Assembly (NCBI GenBank): GCA_027592105.1
Contig: JAQCLA010000002.1
Span: forward strand, 1-43,159
Source: Pseudomonadota bacterium
Lineage (GTDB): Bacteria > Pseudomonadota > Alphaproteobacteria > Rhodobacterales > Rhodobacteraceae
Reading direction: 5' to 3'
Length of the DNA stretch: 43,159 nucleotides
In this document: positions 38,200-43,159 of the stretch, piece by piece
Layout: each line of letters opens with the position of its first letter
Position numbering within the stretch: the first letter of the stretch is position 1
Position numbers and translations under genes: made by a program
Notes under the pieces: generated by a model
Seen by the model: the letters and a program-made list of their open reading frames with translations, nothing else
Told to the model about the DNA's origin: nothing
Databases searched by the model: none

Positions 38200-38224
38200 C
38201 CCCTGATTAAAGCGCTGAATGATG

Positions 38225-38256
38225 AACGGGGCAGGGCATGGCGCTGCCCCGTTTTC
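38225..38256 (+). terminator. rho-independent terminator of rpsB-tsf
   Basis: AACGGGGCAG-GGCATGGCG-CTGCCCCGTT, then TTC; 10-bp stem. Confidence 0.75.
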
Positions 38257-38287
38257 TATTGGGCAGAGCATGTCACGCTCTCACGCG

Positions 38288-38725
38288 CTATGCGCGTGTC
38301 AGATGGCCCTTGAGCGCATCAAGCGCCAAGTTGTAGCCGCGGGCGCCAAAACCTTGGATCACACCAACACAGACCGGTGCGATGAGCGAGACATGGCGAA
38401 ATGCCTCGCGCGCATGGGTGTTTGACAGGTGCAATTCAACCACCGGCAAAGCGATGGCGCTGATCGCATCACGCAACGCGACCGATGTATGGGTGTATGC
38501 GCCGGCATTGATAATCACGCCCGCCATCGTGCCGCGCGCGGCATGAAGATGATCGATCAGGATGCCTTCGCAATTGGATTGCGCACAGCTGACAGTTAGC
38601 CCGATGGTCGCGCCATGGGATATGCAAGCCGCCTCGATATCAGCAAGCGTGGTCGCGCCGTAGATCTCGGGCTCGCGCGTGCCAAGCAGGTTCAGGTTCG
38701 GGCCGTTCAGGACCAGTATTTGCAT
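38288..38725 (-). CDS. aroQ: type II 3-dehydroquinate dehydratase
   Basis: [31 protein letters not shown]...[20 protein letters not shown]...[19 protein letters not shown]. Confidence 0.96.
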   Translation of the reverse strand: MQILVLNGPNLNLLGTREPEIYGATTLADIEAACISHGATIGLTVSCAQSNCEGILIDHLHAARGTMAGVIINAGAYTHTSVALRDAISAIALPVVELHLSNTHAREAFRHVSLIAPVCVGVIQGFGARGYNLALDALKGHLTRA

Positions 38726-38954
38726 AATGTCATCCTCTGGCGCGCAGTATAGGGGTTTGGCAAAGCGGCGGAAGGGGCAATTATCTCGCCATGCCTAAGC
38801 GCAAAAAAGAAAGAGAATATAACATTCTATGGCGTAGCCTTAAGGTTCACCTTCAAACGCGCCCCAAGTCCTACATCCATTTATTTAACATAATACTGAT
38901 TATAGGATATTGGGGCGCGCGATGAGAGGCTGCTCTCTTCATCCCCGATACGCC

Positions 38955-39641
38955 CTATCCCAGTGCGTAACCCGCACCGCGCACGGTTCTGATCGGGTCG
39001 CCATGTGCCCCTGCCTTGAGCGCTTTGCGCAGACGGCCCACATGCACATCGACCGTGCGGCTATCGACATAGATATCGCGGCCCCAGACGCGGTCGAGCA
39101 ATTGCTCACGGCTCCACACCCGGCCTGGGCGCTCCATGAATGCGGTCAAAAGCCGAAACTCGGTCGGCCCAAGGCGCAGCTGCTCACCTTGGCGATAGAC
39201 GCGATGCTCGGCCAGATCGATCATGATGTCATCATAGTCGAGCCGCTCACCCACTGTTGCGGGACGCACGCGGCGCAGCTGGGTGCGCAGCCGTGCCAAT
39301 AGCTCTGCCACGGAATATGGCTTGGTGATATAATCATCCGCACCGGTCTCAAGGCCCCGGATCTTGTCGGTCTCTTCCGAGCGCGCAGAAAGCATGATCA
39401 CGGGAATTCGCGCCGTATCGACACCCATCTTGAGTTGGCGGCACACCTCGATCCCCGAGACATGCGGCAACATCCAATCGAGCACGATCACATCGGGCGG
39501 TGTTTCACGCACCAAGACCAAGGCTTCATCGCCGGCTTCGGCGGTGATGACCTGATAGCCTTCGGCCTTGATGTTATAGGCCAGAACCTCGCGCTGTGCG
39601 GGTTCATCCTCGACCACAAGTACCAGCGGTTCCCCGGCCAT
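38955..39641 (-). CDS. phoB: phosphate regulon response regulator PhoB
   Basis: Receiver (VLDWMLPHVSGIEVCRQLK, VIMLSARSEETDKIRGLETGADDYITKPYSVAELLARL) plus OmpR-type wHTH; next to phoU-pst. Confidence 0.95.
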   Translation of the reverse strand: MAGEPLVLVVEDEPAQREVLAYNIKAEGYQVITAEAGDEALVLVRETPPDVIVLDWMLPHVSGIEVCRQLKMGVDTARIPVIMLSARSEETDKIRGLETGADDYITKPYSVAELLARLRTQLRRVRPATVGERLDYDDIMIDLAEHRVYRQGEQLRLGPTEFRLLTAFMERPGRVWSREQLLDRVWGRDIYVDSRTVDVHVGRLRKALKAGAHGDPIRTVRGAGYALG

Positions 39642-39653
39642 GTCCCCTGCCCC

Positions 39654-40370
39654 TTACACACCGCGCCCGGCGTCGAGCGCGGTGGCGTCTTGCTTGGGCC
39701 GGTCATCGTCGGGCATGTCGCCGGTCACCAGATAGATCACCTGTTCGGCGATCGAGGTGACATGGTCGCCCATCCGCTCGATATTCTTGGCCATAAAATG
39801 CAAATGCATGCAGGTGGTGATGTTGCGCGGATCTTCCATCATGAAGGTCAGATATTCGCGAAACAGCGCCGAATACATCTGGTCGACATCACGGTCACGC
39901 GCGCGCACATCCGCCGCCAAAGCAACATCGCGCTGGATATAGGCGTCCAGCACATCCTTGAGCATCAATTCGACCTGGCGCGCCATCCGGCGCAGCGAGG
40001 CGGCCGTGCCATTGACCGGCGGGCTGTCGATGATGGTTTCGGTGCGCTTGGCGATGTTCTTGGCGTAATCGCCAATCCGCTCAAGATTGGTCGACACCCG
40101 GAACACCGTCAGAACCGTGCGCAAATCCGTGGCGATGGGTTGACGCTGCGCGATAATGCGGGCCGCTTCTTCGTTGACCTGTTCTTCCAGCGCGTCGATG
40201 GCGCGGTCGCCATCACGCACGGTGCGCGCCTGTTCGATGTCGCGGGTTTCAAGCGCCTCGGTGGCGCGCGCGATGGCTTCTTCGACCAAGCCGCCCATGC
40301 GCATGATTTGCGCTTGGATGCCTTCGAGGTCGCGGTCGAAGCCCGATACGATATGCTCTGATGATGGCAT
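39654..40370 (-). CDS. phoU: phosphate signalling protein PhoU
   Basis: HIVSGFDRDLEGIQAQIMRMGGLVEEAIARATEALETRD...LERIGDYAKNIAKRT...MHLHFMAKNIERMGDHVTSIAEQVIYLVTG. Confidence 0.96.
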   Translation of the reverse strand: MPSSEHIVSGFDRDLEGIQAQIMRMGGLVEEAIARATEALETRDIEQARTVRDGDRAIDALEEQVNEEAARIIAQRQPIATDLRTVLTVFRVSTNLERIGDYAKNIAKRTETIIDSPPVNGTAASLRRMARQVELMLKDVLDAYIQRDVALAADVRARDRDVDQMYSALFREYLTFMMEDPRNITTCMHLHFMAKNIERMGDHVTSIAEQVIYLVTGDMPDDDRPKQDATALDAGRGV

Positions 40371-40401
40371 GGTTATCCCCCCTGCCCTATACGAAAAAGC
40401 C

Positions 40402-41199
40402 TCAACCGATCCGGCCTGTGATGTAGCTTTCGGTGCGTGGATCGTCAGGATTGGTGAAAATCTTCGATGTATTGCCGTATTCGACCAGATTACCGAGGTG
40501 GAAGAAGGCGGTTTGCTGGCTGACGCGTGCGGCCTGTTGCATCGAGTGGGTCACGATCACGACCGAGAATTTGGCGCGCAGCTCGTCGATCAATTCCTCG
40601 ACCTGCGCCGTGGCGATGGGGTCGAGCGCGGAACAAGGTTCGTCCATCAAGAGAACCTCGGGGCCGGTGGCGATGGCGCGCGCGATGCAAAGGCGCTGCT
40701 GCTGACCACCCGAGAGGCCAGTGCCCGATTCTTTGAGACGATCCTTTACCTCATTCCATAGCGCGGCCTTGCGCAGGCTTTCCTCGACGATTGTGTCGAG
40801 ATCGGCCTTGGTGCGGGCCAAGCCGTGGATTTTGGGCCCATAGGCGACATTGTCATAGATCGATTTGGGGAAAGGGTTGGGCTTTTGAAACACCATCCCC
40901 ACCTTGGCACGCAGCTGCACGGGGTCAACGCGGCTGTCATAGATATCTTCGCCATCGATACGGATATCACCCTCGACCCGCGCGATGGAGACCGTATCGT
41001 TCATCCGGTTCAAACAGCGCAGAAAGGTCGACTTGCCACAGCCCGAGGGGCCGATGAAGGCCGTGACCGTATTGGTCAGGATATCGACATCGACGTCCTT
41101 GAGCGCATGTTTCTCGCCATAGTACACCTGCACGCCGCGGGCGGTGATCTTGATGTCCTGTGCGTCCACAAGTCTCTCCGTCATGAGTTGGTCGTCCAT
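40402..41199 (-). CDS. pstB: phosphate ABC transporter ATP-binding protein
   Basis: [47 protein letters not shown]...[43 protein letters not shown]. Confidence 0.97.
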   Translation of the reverse strand: MDDQLMTERLVDAQDIKITARGVQVYYGEKHALKDVDVDILTNTVTAFIGPSGCGKSTFLRCLNRMNDTVSIARVEGDIRIDGEDIYDSRVDPVQLRAKVGMVFQKPNPFPKSIYDNVAYGPKIHGLARTKADLDTIVEESLRKAALWNEVKDRLKESGTGLSGGQQQRLCIARAIATGPEVLLMDEPCSALDPIATAQVEELIDELRAKFSVVIVTHSMQQAARVSQQTAFFHLGNLVEYGNTSKIFTNPDDPRTESYITGRIG

Positions 41200-41209
41200 G
41201 TTCCGTTCC

Positions 41210-42571
41210 TTACCAGCGCCGCTCGAAGCGACGACGCAGCACGATGGCCAAGATGTTCATGATCAGCAAAAAGGCCAACAATACGATAATTGCCCCTGCG
41301 GACCGCTCGATAAAGGCCGGGTCGGCCCGGGAAGCCCAAGAATAGACCTGCACCGGCAATGCCGTCGCCGGGTCGAAGATACCGCCGTCAAACGGCCCCG
41401 CCGGGTAGTTTGCCACAAAGGCTACCATGCCGATCAGCAGCAAGGGTGCCGTTTCACCCAAAGCCGATGCCAACCCCAAGATCGTGCCGGTCAAGATCCC
41501 CGGTGCCGCCAAGGGCAGCACATGGTGAAACACCACCTGCATCTTCGAGGCCCCAACCCCCATCGCCGCGTCGCGGATCGAGGGCGGGACGGCGCGAATG
41601 GCCGCGCGTGTCGCGATGATGATCGTGGGCAGTGTCATCAAGGTCAGCACCAGCGCCCCCACCAAAGGCGAGGATTGCGGGAACTGCGCAAAATTGATGA
41701 AGATCGCGAGCCCCAAGATGCCATAAACGATCGACGGCACCGCGGCGAGGTTCGAGATATTCACCTCGATCAAATCGGTCCAGCGGTTCTTGGGCGCGAA
41801 TTCCTCCAGATAGATCGAGGCCGACACGCCCAGCGGCAGCACCATCAAGGCCACCAAAAGCATCATATAGGCCGAGCCGATCATCGCCACGCCCAGACCC
41901 GAGGCTTCGGGCCGCTGGTCGGATGCATCAGGATTGGTCAGAAAGCCCCAGTTGAACTTGAGCGACAAAAGCCCGTCATCGACCATTCGATCGGCCAGAT
42001 CGAGCTGGGCCGGAGAGATATTGACGTCAAGCTCGGCGATTGCACGCGTCACGCGCCCCTTGAGATAGCCGTCCACGCGCCCTGTGGCATATCCCTCGAA
42101 GGGGATGGTTTGGCCCAAAAGCGACGGATCTTCGATCACCATACGGCGCAGGCGCGCGGGCGTGTCCCGCGAGATGAAGGCCGCGATTTCCCGATCGCTG
42201 ACCCCTTCGGTCGAAATGCCCCGTTCGGTGAGATAGGCGATCAGATTGTCGTTCAACAGACCCGTGTAGCCGATGGTGGTCACACGCATCATTTCATCGC
42301 GCTGGCGGTTCCCGTTCGGGTCAAGCCGCTCGGCATCCAAGGTCACCGGGAAGGAAAAGGTCGCCTGCCGAAAGGCCGAGACGCCATCCGAAAAGATCGT
42401 CCAAAGCATGATGAACAACACCGACAGGCTGACGCAGATCGCGACGACGCCATAATATTTGAACCGGGTTTCGGCAGCGTTGCGCTTTTTCATCCGTTCG
42501 GTCTGTTGCAACAGCGATGTTGCGGGCTTGGCCGGGCTTTGCGGTGTCGCCGCTGCGGTTGCGTCAGTCAT
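41210..42571 (-). CDS. pstA: phosphate ABC transporter permease PstA (with N-terminal DUF3333-like region)
   Basis: PstA permease core ([47 protein letters not shown]...[51 protein letters not shown]); start ATG at 42571. Confidence 0.94.
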   Translation of the reverse strand: MTDATAAATPQSPAKPATSLLQQTERMKKRNAAETRFKYYGVVAICVSLSVLFIMLWTIFSDGVSAFRQATFSFPVTLDAERLDPNGNRQRDEMMRVTTIGYTGLLNDNLIAYLTERGISTEGVSDREIAAFISRDTPARLRRMVIEDPSLLGQTIPFEGYATGRVDGYLKGRVTRAIAELDVNISPAQLDLADRMVDDGLLSLKFNWGFLTNPDASDQRPEASGLGVAMIGSAYMMLLVALMVLPLGVSASIYLEEFAPKNRWTDLIEVNISNLAAVPSIVYGILGLAIFINFAQFPQSSPLVGALVLTLMTLPTIIIATRAAIRAVPPSIRDAAMGVGASKMQVVFHHVLPLAAPGILTGTILGLASALGETAPLLLIGMVAFVANYPAGPFDGGIFDPATALPVQVYSWASRADPAFIERSAGAIIVLLAFLLIMNILAIVLRRRFERRW

Positions 42572-43159
42572 TCGTACTGCTCCCGGTATCTGCGCACGAC
42601 CCACAACGCAAAGATGTTCAGCCCCAAGGTGATCACGAACAGCGTGATCCCCAGCGCAAAGGCCACCAGCGTTTCGGCCGAGTTAAATTCCAAATCACCC
42701 GTCAACTGGCTGACGATTTTCACGGTGATCGTGGTCATTGCCTCGAACGGGTTCAGGTCGAGCTTGGCCGAGGCCCCTGCCCCCATGGTCACGATCATCG
42801 TCTCACCGATCGCACGGCTGGCGGCCAACAAGATTGCGCCAACGATACCCGGCAATGCGGCGGGCAAGATCACCTGACGCACAGTTTCCGACTTCGTGGC
42901 ACCCAAGCCATAAGAGCCATCGCGCAGCGATTGCGGCACGGCATTCATGATGTCGTCGGTCAGTGACGAAATAAACGGAACCTGAAGAATGCCAATCACG
43001 ATACCCGCCGTCATCACCGATGACCCGGAGGTGCCAAGCCCGGTCGGTTCGGCGATATATTCACGCAAGAAGGGGCCGACTGTTACCAGCGCAAAAAGCC
43101 CGAAAACCACCGTGGGGATGCCTGCGATCACCTCGATCAGCGGCTTGACGACAGAACGC
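42568..43159 (-). CDS. pstC: phosphate ABC transporter permease PstC (5' end outside window)
   Basis: EVIAGIPTVVFGLFALVTVGPFLREYI...LTDDIMNAVPQSLRDGSYGLGATKSETVRQVILPAALPGIVGAILLAASRAIGETMIVTM; overlaps pstA by 4 nt. Confidence 0.94.
   Translation of the reverse strand, partial: RSVVKPLIEVIAGIPTVVFGLFALVTVGPFLREYIAEPTGLGTSGSSVMTAGIVIGILQVPFISSLTDDIMNAVPQSLRDGSYGLGATKSETVRQVILPAALPGIVGAILLAASRAIGETMIVTMGAGASAKLDLNPFEAMTTITVKIVSQLTGDLEFNSAETLVAFALGITLFVITLGLNIFALWVVRRYREQYE

Noticed and set aside
38282-38298. CACGCGC-TAT-GCGCGTG hairpin spanning the aroQ stop codon
   Set aside because: No U tract on the aroQ strand; probably incidental GC-rich palindrome near the convergent tsf terminator.
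41900-42420. Large insertion in PstA between the first and second membrane segments
   Set aside because: Corresponds to the known DUF3333-type extended PstA of alphaproteobacteria, so not novel.
41144-42877. 577-aa plus-strand ORF opposite pstB-pstA-pstC
   Set aside because: Shadow ORF with Arg/His/Gln-rich low-complexity translation; opposite strand is clearly pst.
1-43159. Searched by eye for tRNA T-loop motifs, rRNA, CRISPR repeats, transposases, phage genes, toxin-antitoxin or defence modules
   Set aside because: None seen; the few GGTTCGA-like matches (e.g. about 19190) lie inside well-supported coding sequence.

Overview
This 43 kb window looks like core chromosome from a high-GC alphaproteobacterium, most likely Rhodobacterales/Rhodobacteraceae judging by gene content and order. 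No database search was run. From left to right: (i) a minus-strand dipeptide/oligopeptide-type ABC transporter (two permeases and a Tat-type substrate-binding protein) with an AraC-type regulator; (ii) miaA, then an envelope/lipid A/translation cluster pyrH-frr-uppS-cdsA-dxr-rseP-(45-aa ORF)-bamA-skp-fabZ-lpxA-lpxI-lpxB; (iii) ybaK-like deacylase, glnE, a small hypothetical, a GlxA-type regulator, class II DAHP synthase, a PAS-type protein, yicC, gmk, a gamma-carbonic-anhydrase-like protein, chpT, a DUF3553 protein, olsBA and bdhA; (iv) an orphan YejA-like substrate-binding protein, a DMT permease, a DUF502 protein and psuK-psuG; (v) rpsB-tsf, aroQ and phoB-phoU-pstB-pstA-pstC (pstC truncated at the right edge). 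I found no tRNA, rRNA, CRISPR array, transposase or prophage, and no convincing new multi-gene system. The best leads are small: a perfect CtrA-type TTAA-N7-TTAAC site next to chpT and upstream of olsB; a strong minus-strand terminator with no annotated gene feeding it (30458-30486), suggesting an sRNA or small gene; an untracked 45-aa membrane ORF between rseP and bamA; a DppC-type permease with an extra N-terminal membrane module of about 130 aa; a perfect 10-bp inverted repeat in the AT-rich phoB/aroQ spacer; and a structured rpsB leader downstream of a REP-like palindromic element.
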